DNA of 64,000 bases from Clostridia bacterium (GTDB lineage Bacteria > Bacillota > Clostridia > Christensenellales > DTU072): contig JAEDHK010000003.1 in the NCBI GenBank assembly GCA_016297005.1, positions 1-64,000 of the forward strand, in the 5' to 3' direction. Below are positions 52,697 through 61,562 of the stretch, in pieces. The number at the start of each line of letters is the position of its first letter. The stretch's first letter is position 1. Made by a program: the position numbers and the translations under genes. Under the pieces are notes generated by a model, which saw only the letters and a list, made by a program, of their open reading frames with translations, searched no databases and was not told the origin of the DNA.

Positions 52697-54022
52697 TTAT
52701 CTTATTCCGAATGGCATTCTCATTTTACCTTTCGAGAATTTCTTCATTAGGTCGCGCGTTTGCGTAAACTGATTAATCAATCTGTTAACGTCTGCGACGG
52801 TGGTACCGCTACCGGCGGCGATCCTCTTTCTTCGGGACGCGTTCAGTATCTCCGGATGCGTTCTTTCTTTCATTGTCATTGAATAAATGATGGCTTTGGT
52901 TTTTTCGATTTGTTTTTCATCGACATTAAGATTTGCGCCACCGAGTTTTTTACTCATACCGGGGATCATATTGAGCATATCGGATAAATTACCCATCTTT
53001 TTAATATTTTTCAATTGATCCAGATAGTCGTTCAAATCGAAAGTTGCGTCTTTCATTTTTTGCGCCATCTTTTTAGCTTCTTCTTCCGAAATAGCTTGTT
53101 CTGCGCGTTCGATCAAGGTAAGCACATCGCCCATTCCGAGTATACGAGAAGCCATCCTGTCCGGATAAAACTGTTCGAGATCGCTCATCTTTTCGCCCGT
53201 ACCGCAAAGCTTGATCGGCTTATTTAATATGGCTTTGATGCTCAGGGCCGCGCCGCCCCTGGTATCTCCGTCGAGTTTAGTCAGAATAACGCCGGTAATA
53301 TCCAATTGATCGTTAAAGGTGCTCGCCACGTTAACGCTATCCTGACCGAGCATCGCGTCTACTACAAGAAGTATTTCGTGCGGTTTAACCTTTGCTTTAA
53401 TATTCGATAACTCGTTCATGAGTTGTTCATCTATATGAAGTCGACCGGCGGTATCGATAATAACAACGTCAAACCCATTCATCCTGGCATAAGCGATACC
53501 CTCTTCCGCAATTTTGACGGGGTCGACCTGACCTTTCTCAAAAACGGGAACGTCTACGCTTTTACCGACGATCTGCAATTGTTTAATAGCGGCGGGACGA
53601 TAAATATCTCCTGCGACAAGAAGCGGCTTTTTGCCCTTTTTTTTCAGCATCAAAGCGAGTTTTCCGCACATAGTCGTCTTACCTGCGCCTTGAAGACCGC
53701 ACATGAGGATAACGGTCGGAGGAGCATCGGAGATAGTCAATTTGGAATAGGTAGATCCCATCAGCTCGATCAACTCTTCGTTAACGATCTTAATAACCTC
53801 TTGCGTGGCGTTCAGCCCTTTCAGAATATTTTCTCCGCTGGCCCTTTCGCTGACTTTGGAAATAAAGTTTTTGACAACGGAAAAGTTAACGTCGGCTTCT
53901 AAAAGTGCAATACGTATCTCGCGCATTGCGGTCTTGATTTCAAGATCGGTCAACTGCGACTTATTTCTTAATTTAGAAAAAGCATGGTTGATTTTTTCGG
54001 ACAACGTTCCAAAAGTAGCCAT
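52697..54022 (-). CDS. ffh: signal recognition particle protein Ffh
   Basis: GTPase of the SRP that binds signal sequences and the SRP RNA coded at 12.3 kb. 441 residues: N domain, G domain with GLQGAGKTTMCGKLA, DTAGRLHID, DAMLGQDSVNVAS and LTKLDGDTRGGAALS, then the Met-rich M domain with IPGMSKKLGG and NASRRKRIAAGSGTTVADVN, which contacts the RNA helix 8. Its C terminus (KGKMRMPFGIR) is normal. The ATG overlaps the ylxM stop by one base. Confidence 0.98.
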   Translation of the reverse strand: MATFGTLSEKINHAFSKLRNKSQLTDLEIKTAMREIRIALLEADVNFSVVKNFISKVSERASGENILKGLNATQEVIKIVNEELIELMGSTYSKLTISDAPPTVILMCGLQGAGKTTMCGKLALMLKKKGKKPLLVAGDIYRPAAIKQLQIVGKSVDVPVFEKGQVDPVKIAEEGIAYARMNGFDVVIIDTAGRLHIDEQLMNELSNIKAKVKPHEILLVVDAMLGQDSVNVASTFNDQLDITGVILTKLDGDTRGGAALSIKAILNKPIKLCGTGEKMSDLEQFYPDRMASRILGMGDVLTLIERAEQAISEEEAKKMAQKMKDATFDLNDYLDQLKNIKKMGNLSDMLNMIPGMSKKLGGANLNVDEKQIEKTKAIIYSMTMKERTHPEILNASRRKRIAAGSGTTVADVNRLINQFTQTRDLMKKFSKGKMRMPFGIR

Positions 54023-54345
54023 TATATCTCCTTTATTTCCGATAAGAGGACGGTAAGTTGTTGTTTTACGTTTTCGTCGACGGTTTTATCGATCATTTTT
54101 TCAAGCGAGACGCGAATGTTCCTGACTTTATTTACGATACCGAGTTTGCGCTCGTACGTATATAATTTATCGGTCGCGCGCGCAATAAGATCGAGCGAGG
54201 CTTGCCTCGTAATACCGAATTCATCCGCAACTTCGGACAAACTGAAATCCATATCGCAATAATAACGCAACACGTCTCTCTGCCTTTCCGTCAACATACT
54301 GCCGTAATAGTCGAGCAACAACCCGGTTTCAATTTTATCCGTCAT
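54022..54345 (-). CDS. ylxM: YlxM family SRP-associated helix-turn-helix protein
   Basis: A 107-residue protein with LLDYYGSMLTERQRDVLRYY and an FSLSEVADEFGITRQASLDL helix-turn-helix, hallmarks of YlxM/p13. Streptococcal YlxM has been described as an SRP component that modulates Ffh and RNA binding; a DNA role is also possible from the fold. It is the first gene of the ffh operon, overlapping ffh by one base, and has its own promoter. Confidence 0.95.
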   Translation of the reverse strand: MTDKIETGLLLDYYGSMLTERQRDVLRYYCDMDFSLSEVADEFGITRQASLDLIARATDKLYTYERKLGIVNKVRNIRVSLEKMIDKTVDENVKQQLTVLLSEIKEI

Positions 54346-54366
54346 CTTTCACCGTAAAGCAAATAT

Positions 54367-54395
54367 ACTTTACACTAAATAATTTTTCTTGTCAA
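54367..54395 (-). promoter_or_regulatory. promoter of the ylxM-ffh-rpsP operon
   Basis: Minus strand TTGACA (54390-54395), 17 bases, TAAAGT (54367-54372), 21 bases before the ylxM ATG. The transcript could run through to yraN at 49.2 kb. Confidence 0.85.
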
Positions 54396-54422
54396 GCATT
54401 TTTACTTTATATTATTTTTCGC

Positions 54423-54451
54423 TTGACACGAATTAGCACTCGATGTATAAT
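54423..54451 (+). promoter_or_regulatory. promoter of clpB
   Basis: TTGACA (54423-54428), 17 bases, TATAAT (54446-54451): full consensus. Its spacer and -10 box are covered by a CIRCE-like operator, so strong basal transcription would be held down by HrcA. Confidence 0.92.
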
Positions 54452-54483
54452 ATTGCTAACAGTTGGCAATAATGATTGCTAAC
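54433..54483 (+). promoter_or_regulatory. CIRCE-like operator with extra half-sites at clpB
   Basis: TTAGCACTC (54433-54441, perfect left arm), nine bases, TATTGCTAA (54451-54459, two differences from the right arm). Two further arm-like elements follow: GTTGGCAAT (54462-54470) and ATTGCTAAC (54475-54483), which form another near-palindrome. Together four half-sites alternate in direction from the -35/-10 spacer to past the start point. Confidence 0.8.
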
Positions 54484-54510
54484 GTCTTATCATAGAGGAG
54501 GTAAATTGAT

Positions 54511-57102
54511 ATGAATAGTGAAAAAATGACTCAAAAAAGTATGGAAGTCATTCAGCAAGCCATCAAAATGTGTCAAGGGAATAAAAACCCCGAGCTGAAC
54601 TGCTACCATATTGCTTACGCCCTGCTGACGGATCAGGATGGATTTGTGTCCAATCTGATCACTAAATGCACTCCGAATAAAAAAGCCATCGTAACAACTT
54701 TGGAAAATAAAATTAACGCACTGCCGAGAGTATCGTCCGGAAGCGATAAAGTATACCTCTCCTCCGAAGCCGAATCAGTAATGAACAACGCGGAGATTCT
54801 GGCCGATCGTTGCGGGGACAAATACGTCAGCGTTGAACACATTATGGAGTCCATGCTTGATAAATGCAAAGACCTCGCGCGCGTTTTTAAGGATAACGGC
54901 GTCACGCTGCAAAGCTTCAGGACAAAACTTTCCGAAGTGAAAAAGAACAAAAAAGTTACCGACGAAAACCCGGAGGTCAGTTACGAAGCAATGGAAAAAT
55001 ACGGTACAGATCTAACAAAACGGGCCGCCGAAAACAAACTTGATCCCGTGATCGGGCGTGACGACGAAATCAGGAACGTGATCAGGATCCTCTCTCGTAA
55101 AACGAAAAACAATCCCGTTCTTATCGGCGAACCGGGCGTAGGCAAAACCGCGATTGCCGAAGGCCTTGCATTAAGGATCGTGCGCGGAGACGTGCCGGAA
55201 AGCCTGAAAAACAAAACGGTATTCTCTCTTGATATGGGCGCTCTTATTGCAGGCGCAAAATACAGAGGCGAATTCGAAGAGCGTCTGAAAGCCGTCCTGA
55301 ACGAAGTTAAGGAAAGCGACGGACAGATATTGCTTTTTATCGACGAACTTCACACCATCGTCGGAGCCGGCAAAACTGACTCGGCCATGGACGCAGGCAA
55401 CCTTCTGAAACCTCTCCTCGCTCGCGGCGAGTTGCATTGTATCGGCGCGACGACCTTGAACGAGTATCGCAAGTATATCGAAAAAGACGCCGCCCTCGAA
55501 AGGCGGTTTCAACCCGTTATAGTTAACGAACCGACGATTGAAGACACGATCGCTATTTTAAGAGGTTTGAAAGAACGATACGAGATCTATCACGGTGTAC
55601 AAATTACCGACGCGGCCTTAGTCAGTGCCGCAACACTCAGCGACCGATATATTACCGATCGGTTTTTGCCCGATAAAGCCATCGATCTCGTGGACGAAGC
55701 GTGTGCCGTTATCAAAACTGAAATCGGTTCTATGCCCATAGAAATGGACGAAATCAACCGAAAAATCATTCAGCTTGAGATTGAAGAAACGGCTCTGAAA
55801 AAAGAAACGGATAAGCTGTCCGTTGAAAGACTGTCCTCGATCCGCGCCGAACTTGCCGAACTGAGAGATAAATTCAACGAAATGAAAATACGACTTGAAG
55901 AAGAAAAGTCAGGAATCAACTCGGTAACGGCCGTAAAACAAGAAATCGACAGGATTAACGGCGAAATAGAAATCGCACAACGCTCTTACGACTATGAAAA
56001 AGCGGCGAAATTGCGTTACGGCGATCTCCCGAAATTAACGGAAAAACTGAAAACCTTACAGGAAAAGCCGGAAAAGAGAACTTCTCCTTTGCTTCGCAAC
56101 AGAGTAACGGAAGAAGAAATACAACAAATCGTTTCTCGCTGGACGGGCATCCCGGTCACAAAGCTGATGGAATCAGAGCGCAACAAATATCTGCACCTCG
56201 AAGAAACCCTTCATAAAAGAGTCATAGGACAAAACGAAGGCGTTCGGTTGGTAAGCGAAGCTTTGCTTCGTTCCAGAGCAGGCATCTCCGACGTTAACAG
56301 ACCGATCGGTTCTTTCCTGTTTTTAGGTCCTACCGGCGTCGGCAAAACGGAACTTGCAAAATCACTTGCGGCAACCTTGTTCGACGACGAAAAAAACATT
56401 GTTCGTATCGATATGAGCGAATATATGGAAAAATTCAGCGTTTCTCGACTGATCGGCGCGCCTCCGGGATACGTCGGTTATGATGAAGGCGGGCAACTTA
56501 CCGAAGCCGTAAGAAGAAAACCCTATTCCGTCGTATTGTTCGACGAAATCGAAAAAGCGCATCCCGACGTCTTCAATATCCTCCTGCAAGTACTTGACGA
56601 CGGCAGAATTACCGACTCGCAAGGTAGAACGGTCAATTTTAAAAACACGATCATCATTATGACGAGTAACCTTGGCAGCTCTTTCTTACTCGATGGGATC
56701 GATTCTGAAGGCGAAATCACGCAAGAAGCTCGAAAGCAGGTTGACGAACTTTTAAAACAAAGTTTCCGTCCCGAGTTTTTGAACAGATTGGACGAGATCG
56801 TATTCTTTAAACCGCTGACGTACGAAAACATAAAATCTATCCTTGATTTAGTACTTGAAAAACTTGCAGGAAGGCTTAAAGAAAGACAAATCAATCTTAT
56901 TGTTGAAAAAAAAGCGCGCAATAAATTGATAGCCACAGGATACGATCCGCAATTCGGCGCGCGACCGCTGAAAAGATGCGTGCAAGGACAACTCGAAACT
57001 TTACTTGCAAAGAGCATTCTCGAAAACGACATCGCGCCCGGTTCTACAATTATCGTTGATCTGGATGAAAACGGTAACTATACGACTGCCATTTCGGAAT
57101 AA
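54511..57102 (+). CDS. clpB: ATP-dependent disaggregase ClpB
   Basis: Hsp100 that works with DnaK/DnaJ/GrpE to resolve protein aggregates; 863 residues. Clp N domain (~1-150), first AAA+ with Walker A GEPGVGKTAIAEGLAL (~206), the middle coiled-coil domain (~410-530; YDYEKAAKLRYGDLPKL) and second AAA+ with GPTGVGKTELAKSLA (~606) and IGAPPGYVGYDEGGQLTEA. The long middle domain and lack of a ClpP-binding loop and UVR segment mark it as ClpB, not ClpC. GGAGG before the ATG. Its promoter bears a CIRCE-like site, placing it with the hrcA operon. Confidence 0.96.
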   Translation: MNSEKMTQKSMEVIQQAIKMCQGNKNPELNCYHIAYALLTDQDGFVSNLITKCTPNKKAIVTTLENKINALPRVSSGSDKVYLSSEAESVMNNAEILADRCGDKYVSVEHIMESMLDKCKDLARVFKDNGVTLQSFRTKLSEVKKNKKVTDENPEVSYEAMEKYGTDLTKRAAENKLDPVIGRDDEIRNVIRILSRKTKNNPVLIGEPGVGKTAIAEGLALRIVRGDVPESLKNKTVFSLDMGALIAGAKYRGEFEERLKAVLNEVKESDGQILLFIDELHTIVGAGKTDSAMDAGNLLKPLLARGELHCIGATTLNEYRKYIEKDAALERRFQPVIVNEPTIEDTIAILRGLKERYEIYHGVQITDAALVSAATLSDRYITDRFLPDKAIDLVDEACAVIKTEIGSMPIEMDEINRKIIQLEIEETALKKETDKLSVERLSSIRAELAELRDKFNEMKIRLEEEKSGINSVTAVKQEIDRINGEIEIAQRSYDYEKAAKLRYGDLPKLTEKLKTLQEKPEKRTSPLLRNRVTEEEIQQIVSRWTGIPVTKLMESERNKYLHLEETLHKRVIGQNEGVRLVSEALLRSRAGISDVNRPIGSFLFLGPTGVGKTELAKSLAATLFDDEKNIVRIDMSEYMEKFSVSRLIGAPPGYVGYDEGGQLTEAVRRKPYSVVLFDEIEKAHPDVFNILLQVLDDGRITDSQGRTVNFKNTIIIMTSNLGSSFLLDGIDSEGEITQEARKQVDELLKQSFRPEFLNRLDEIVFFKPLTYENIKSILDLVLEKLAGRLKERQINLIVEKKARNKLIATGYDPQFGARPLKRCVQGQLETLLAKSILENDIAPGSTIIVDLDENGNYTTAISE

Positions 57103-57151
57103 CGCATTGTTTTACGCCCCGCAAATTGCGGGGCGTAATATTTAATGCGTT
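57101..57151. terminator. bidirectional hairpin between clpB and hemW
   Basis: Inner stem TTACGCCCCGCA / TGCGGGGCGTAA (57112-57123, 57127-57138) with a three-base loop; outer arms AACGCATT (57101-57108) and AATGCGTT (57144-57151) can also pair. The hemW stop codon (57142-57144) lies inside it. T runs are short on both sides. Confidence 0.75.
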
Positions 57152-58248
57152 AAAATAGAAAGTATCACTTGATTCTGCACCGAAAAATACTTCGGAAGGA
57201 TATAGAGTCTGTTATTTGTTATCGATACGTATTTTTTTACCGCATCGATCCCTTTTTCGTACTTTTTCAGGAAATCTGAATGGAATTTTTCGTTAAACGA
57301 TTTTATATCGATCCCTTTTGCCGTCCTAAGTGACAACATAATCGTTTCGGTAATTTCATCCTCGACAGAATACTTTCTTTCGATTTTTTCTTTACAGCTA
57401 CCGGAATGGCACCCTGACAGATATTTTTTTAAATCGTTTACGTTATAGTACCGAACGCCGTTGAAATATGAATGCGCCGACGGACCGATACCGATATATG
57501 GACGCATCGCCCAGTAATTTCCATTATGAATCCCCTCTTTACCAAGACGAGCGTAATTGCTCGTTTCATACCGATAGAATCCAAGTTCCCGGCAAGTATT
57601 TGTCAAAATATCATACTGATCGACCGTTTGTTCATCGTTTGCGGGAAAAAATTCTTCCGACTTGATCATATTTTCGATTTTTGATTTTTTCGGAACGGAC
57701 AACATGTAGCCGGATACGTGCGTACAATAAGGCGCTATCGAGTATACGTCTCTTTCTACGTCCTGCTTGCCGTCAAGACCGATAATAAGGTCGGCGCTTA
57801 CGTTGTCATAAACCTCTCTTGCTCGTAAAAGCGCGTCAATTCCCTCTTCGGGCGTATGCAAACGACCTATCTTTCTTAACAAAACAGGATCGAGCGTTTG
57901 AATGCCGATGCTGACGCGATCAATCCCGAACTTTTTATATTCAGCCAAATCCCCTGAAGAATTCGGATTGACTTCAATGGTCGTTTCTTTCGATTCAACC
58001 GAAAAAGAAGAATGTATTGCGGAAAAGATCTTATCAAAGTGAGATAAACTCAAAAGACTCGGCGTACCGCCGCCGAAATATATCGTTTCGATTTTGGCAG
58101 GAAACCTTTTCGAAACAAGAGTAATTTCTTTTACCGCTTCGTCAACGTATCTATCGATTGATTCTTGATCGGTCGAAGAAAAGAAATCGCAATAATTACA
58201 GCGTTTTTTGCAAAACGGAATATGGATATAAAGACCGGCGCCGTTCAT
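57142..58248 (-). CDS. hemW: HemW-like radical SAM haem chaperone
   Basis: Radical-SAM protein of the HemN/HemW branch, 368 residues. The cluster motif is CKKRCNYCDF (CxxxCxxC, near residue 13) after GLYIHIPF, with YFGGGTPSLLSLSHF and IEVNPNSS. HemW members bind haem and do not oxidise coproporphyrinogen; the true HemN has an extra N-terminal region missing here. Its ATG overlaps the lepA stop by one base. In many Bacillota lepA-hemW stands just before hrcA; here they are 37 kb apart. Confidence 0.93.
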   Translation of the reverse strand: MNGAGLYIHIPFCKKRCNYCDFFSSTDQESIDRYVDEAVKEITLVSKRFPAKIETIYFGGGTPSLLSLSHFDKIFSAIHSSFSVESKETTIEVNPNSSGDLAEYKKFGIDRVSIGIQTLDPVLLRKIGRLHTPEEGIDALLRAREVYDNVSADLIIGLDGKQDVERDVYSIAPYCTHVSGYMLSVPKKSKIENMIKSEEFFPANDEQTVDQYDILTNTCRELGFYRYETSNYARLGKEGIHNGNYWAMRPYIGIGPSAHSYFNGVRYYNVNDLKKYLSGCHSGSCKEKIERKYSVEDEITETIMLSLRTAKGIDIKSFNEKFHSDFLKKYEKGIDAVKKYVSITNNRLYILPKYFSVQNQVILSILTH

Positions 58249-60053
58249 TATTTACCATCGAATTTAAGGATTGTCATAAACGCTTCGCTGGGAATAGCGA
58301 CGTTACCAACCTGACGCATACGTTTTTTACCTTCTTTCTGTTTTTCAAGTAATTTCTTTTTACGCGTGATGTCGCCGCCGTAACACTTGGCGAGCACGTC
58401 TTTTCTCAGCGCCTTTACCGTCTCTCTTGCAATAACTTTATTTCCTATTGCGGCTTGAATGGGTATCTCGAATAATTGCCGCGGAATAACGTCTTTTAAT
58501 TTTTCGGCTATCGCGCGACCTCTTGCATACGCCTGTTCTCTATGAACGATCACGCTGAGAGCGTCGCACACGTCTCCGTTCAACAAAATATCCAATTTAA
58601 CGAGATCGTCCGCATTATAGCCGTCCAATTCGTAATCGAGACTGGCATATCCCCTTGTTTTGGATTTAAGGTTATCGAAAAAGTCGTATACAATCTCGCT
58701 GAGAGGCATACGATACTCGATTTGAACGCGGCTTTTATCAAGATACGTCAGGTTGATATAAACGCCTCTTTTTTCCTGACACAGTTCCATGATAGCGCCG
58801 ACGTATTCCGGCGGCGTATAAATATGCGCGCGAACAATGGGCTCCTCGATCGATTCGATTTCGGTCGCTTGCGGTAATTTTGACGGATTGTCGATTTCGA
58901 TTGTAGATCCGTCCGTTCTGGTAACGATATAGGATACGCTGGGTGCCGTCGTAATCAGATCGAGATCAAATTCTCTTTCCAGTCTCTCCTCAATGATCTC
59001 CATGTGCAGCAATCCCAAAAATCCGCATCGGAATCCAAAGCCGAGAGCAATTGAATTTTCCGGCTCGAAGATGAGAGCGGCGTCGTTCAGATTCAGCTTT
59101 TCAAGGGCGTCGCGAAGATCGTTATATTTACTTCCGTCCGCCGGGAATATGCCGGCAAAAACCATCGGTTGAACTTTTTTATATCCTTGCAGGGGTTCGT
59201 TTGCTGGATTATCCGTTTTCGTTATCGTATCGCCGACCGACGTATCCTTTACGTTTTTGATACTTGCGCATAAATAACCTACGTCGCCTGCACGCAAAGC
59301 GTCTACGGGCTGCATATTGGGCGAAAAAACGCCGACTTCCGTAACGTCAAATTCTTTTCCATTGCTCATGAAAAAAATTCTGTCGCCGGCTTTGACCTGA
59401 CCGTCTTTAATTCTGACGTTGCATACCGCGCCTTTATAGTTGTCGTATACGGAATCGAATATCAGGGCCTTTAAAGGAGCGTTTTCATCTCCGTTTGGAC
59501 ATGGAAGCGATTCCACAATCATATTCAACACTTGTTCGACGTTCGTACCGTCTTTCGCGCTGATCAGGGGCGCCGAATGAGCGTCGATGCCGATAACGTC
59601 TTCTATTTCTGCAATGACTTTTTCCGGTTGTGCGCTTGGAAGGTCGATCTTATTGATAACAGGCAATATTTCAAGGTTATTATCGAGAGCAAGGTAGACG
59701 TTGGTCAGCGTCTGTGCTTCTACCCCTTGCGTTGCGTCAACGATCAGAATAGCGCCTTCGCAAGCAGCGAGAGAACGACTGACTTCGTACGTAAAGTCAA
59801 CGTGTCCGGGGGTGTCGATCAGGTTAAGGATATATTCTTCGCCTTTATACTTATAAAACATCCTTACCGGCGTTAGCTTGATCGTGATACCGCGTTCTCT
59901 CTCTATATCCATAGAGTCGAGCAACTGTTCTTTCATATCGCGTTCGCTGACTTGCCCCGTTTTTTCCATAATACGATCGGCAAGAGTACTTTTACCGTGG
60001 TCGATGTGCGCGACGATACAAAAATTACGAATCCTTTTTTGTCTATCTGTCAT
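58248..60053 (-). CDS. lepA: elongation factor 4
   Basis: Ribosome-bound GTPase LepA/EF4, 601 residues. G1 IVAHIDHGKSTLADRIM, G3 DTPGHVDF, G4 INKIDLPSA, the EF-G-like domains II, III and V, and the unique C-terminal domain with LLEKQKEGKKRMRQVGNVAI, which marks LepA. It is the first gene of the lepA-hemW pair. The ATG follows GGAAAGAT. Confidence 0.98.
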   Translation of the reverse strand: MTDRQKRIRNFCIVAHIDHGKSTLADRIMEKTGQVSERDMKEQLLDSMDIERERGITIKLTPVRMFYKYKGEEYILNLIDTPGHVDFTYEVSRSLAACEGAILIVDATQGVEAQTLTNVYLALDNNLEILPVINKIDLPSAQPEKVIAEIEDVIGIDAHSAPLISAKDGTNVEQVLNMIVESLPCPNGDENAPLKALIFDSVYDNYKGAVCNVRIKDGQVKAGDRIFFMSNGKEFDVTEVGVFSPNMQPVDALRAGDVGYLCASIKNVKDTSVGDTITKTDNPANEPLQGYKKVQPMVFAGIFPADGSKYNDLRDALEKLNLNDAALIFEPENSIALGFGFRCGFLGLLHMEIIEERLEREFDLDLITTAPSVSYIVTRTDGSTIEIDNPSKLPQATEIESIEEPIVRAHIYTPPEYVGAIMELCQEKRGVYINLTYLDKSRVQIEYRMPLSEIVYDFFDNLKSKTRGYASLDYELDGYNADDLVKLDILLNGDVCDALSVIVHREQAYARGRAIAEKLKDVIPRQLFEIPIQAAIGNKVIARETVKALRKDVLAKCYGGDITRKKKLLEKQKEGKKRMRQVGNVAIPSEAFMTILKFDGK

Positions 60054-60073
60054 ATCTTTCCTTAATTTTTTTT

Positions 60074-60102
60074 ATTATATAAAATTTTTTTTAAAATAGC
60101 AA
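60074..60102 (-). promoter_or_regulatory. promoter of lepA-hemW
   Basis: Minus strand TTGCTA (60097-60102), 17 bases of A and T, TATAAT (60074-60079), 20 bases before the lepA ATG. It is back to back with the LUD-gene promoter. Confidence 0.8.
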
Positions 60103-60120
60103 TAAAAACATTATTAACTG

Positions 60121-60148
60121 TTGTGTAAAAAAAAAAATGTTGTATAAT
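60121..60148 (+). promoter_or_regulatory. promoter of the LUD gene, predicting a leaderless mRNA
   Basis: TTGTGT (60121-60126), 16 bases, TATAAT (60143-60148). Transcription would begin about seven bases on, at or next to the ATG at 60156. Confidence 0.7.
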
Positions 60149-60155
60149 GTTTACT

Positions 60156-60764
60156 ATGGAAACAATCAATGTAATCAAAAAAAATTTTGAAAAAAGAGGA
60201 TTTCAATTCAATTATTTTGAAACGTGCGAACATGCGGTTGATTTTATCCTGTCTTTAATACCGGAAAACAGTTCCGTCGGATTTGGTGGGAGCATGACCG
60301 TCATAGAAACGGGACTGCTGGACGCAATGCAACAAAAGAATTATGACCTCGTTCACAGAGCCATTCGCAACGATATCCCCGCAAATGAGATATATCCTCG
60401 CATGCACGCGTGCGATTGGTATATTTCTTCCGCAAACGCCATTACCGAAACGGGCGAGATCGTCAATATCGACGGACGCGGCAACAGAGTGTCCGCCATC
60501 CTCGACGGACCGAAAAAAGTCGTCATTCTTTGCGGCGTAAATAAAATCGTCTCTGACGTAGTCGCGGGAATAGAACGTACCAGAAACGTCGCTTCGCCGA
60601 AAAATTGCGTTCGACTCAACAAAAAGACGCCTTGCGCCGTAACGGGAAAATGCGAGAATTGCAACAGTCCCGACACGATATGCAATGCGACGGTTATTTT
60701 GCATCACCCGACAATGGGTACCGACGTGTACGTTGTCGTTATTAATAAAGTTCTCGGATATTGA
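60156..60764 (+). CDS. LUD-domain protein (LutC/YkgG-like, DUF162)
   Basis: A 202-residue member of the lactate-utilisation-related LUD family; lone members in anaerobes have no proven function. Seen: LSLIPENSSVGFGGSMTVIE, the family's Gly-rich motif, DWYISSANAITETGEIVNID, VILCGVNKIVSDVVAGIERTR and a C-terminal cysteine group with CAVTGKCENCNSPDTIC, which could bind metal or an Fe-S centre. The frame is open to an ATG at 60147, but that codon is inside the -10 box, so the ATG at 60156 is the start; it has no ribosome site. gdpD follows after 17 bases. Confidence 0.88.
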   Translation: METINVIKKNFEKRGFQFNYFETCEHAVDFILSLIPENSSVGFGGSMTVIETGLLDAMQQKNYDLVHRAIRNDIPANEIYPRMHACDWYISSANAITETGEIVNIDGRGNRVSAILDGPKKVVILCGVNKIVSDVVAGIERTRNVASPKNCVRLNKKTPCAVTGKCENCNSPDTICNATVILHHPTMGTDVYVVVINKVLGY

Positions 60765-60781
60765 GACAGGGAGGATAAGAT

Positions 60782-61510
60782 ATGTTTTTATTTGAAAGGC
60801 CGATTGCACACCGCGGTCTACACGACGAAAACCGAACGGAAAACTCCATGGCAGCTTTCAGAAATGCTCTTGAACACGGTTATAATATAGAAACTGACGT
60901 TCATCTTTTGAAAAGCGGCGAAGTCGTCGTTTTTCATGATAACACGCTGAAACGCGTTTGCGGGATCGACAGAAAAATATCATCGCTTACGCTCGACGAA
61001 ATCAAAAGCGATAAGTTCCTTCTCCCCAACGGCGAACATATTCCCCTCTTCTCCGAAATGCTTGACCTCGTTGATGGAAAAACGGGCATCTTGCTTGAAT
61101 TAAAGATAGATTTTCACTTTGATCATCGCCTGGAAAAAGCCGTTTACGAGCTTATCAAAGGGAAAGAAGATTGGATTGCCGTTCAGAGTTTCAGTCCTTT
61201 CATTATTAAGTGGTTTAATCAGAATGCGACCGAGTTCTATCGTGGCATACTGTCTGATTCTTTCGTGCAATGGTTACATAATTTGTGCTTCTGCGCTACC
61301 CGTCCGAACTTTATCGCATATGGAATTAAACACGTCAAAAGCATTCTTAAAAAATGCAAGAAAAAAGAATGCAATCTGCTCGTTTGGACAATAAGAACGG
61401 AAGACCAACTTAAATATGCAATCAAAAACGGCGTAAATAACGTCATCTTTGAATCCATTATTCCGGAAGAAAAAGGGTTAACACCGGGTACGCTCCCTCC
61501 TGCCAAATAA
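60782..61510 (+). CDS. glycerophosphodiester phosphodiesterase
   Basis: Metal-dependent TIM-barrel enzyme that releases glycerol 3-phosphate from deacylated phospholipids. 242 residues: PIAHRGLHDENRTENSMAAF gives the catalytic His and Glu-Asn, IETDVHLLKSGEVVVFHDNTL the metal ligands and second His, LLELKID the next acid, and NLLVWTIRTEDQL the C-terminal strand. No signal peptide, so cytoplasmic. GGGAGGATAAG precedes the ATG. Second gene of the LUD transcript; ends at a hairpin that also holds the next gene's ribosome site. Confidence 0.95.
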   Translation: MFLFERPIAHRGLHDENRTENSMAAFRNALEHGYNIETDVHLLKSGEVVVFHDNTLKRVCGIDRKISSLTLDEIKSDKFLLPNGEHIPLFSEMLDLVDGKTGILLELKIDFHFDHRLEKAVYELIKGKEDWIAVQSFSPFIIKWFNQNATEFYRGILSDSFVQWLHNLCFCATRPNFIAYGIKHVKSILKKCKKKECNLLVWTIRTEDQLKYAIKNGVNNVIFESIIPEEKGLTPGTLPPAK

Positions 61511-61525
61511 TTCCAACTATTAATT

Positions 61526-61562
61526 CAAAAGTCCTCCCCATACTATTATCGGGAGGATTTTT
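61526..61562 (+). terminator. hairpin behind the phosphodiesterase gene, covering a ribosome site
   Basis: Stem TCCTCCC (61532-61538) / GGGAGGA (61551-61557) with extended A-T pairs and a 12-base loop, then TTTTT to 61562. It reads as an intrinsic terminator, but its 3' arm is also the GGGAGG ribosome site of the small ORF starting at 61563. Confidence 0.65.

Noticed and set aside
54511..57102. Identification as ClpC with CtsR control
   Set aside because: The ClpB-type middle domain is present, the UVR segment is absent, and no CtsR heptad repeat occurs upstream.
60147..60155. LUD-gene start at the first in-frame ATG
   Set aside because: That ATG overlaps the TATAAT box and would not be in the transcript.
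60255..60809. 184-codon minus-strand frame
   Set aside because: Antisense to the LUD gene and overlapping the gdpD start; no coding features.
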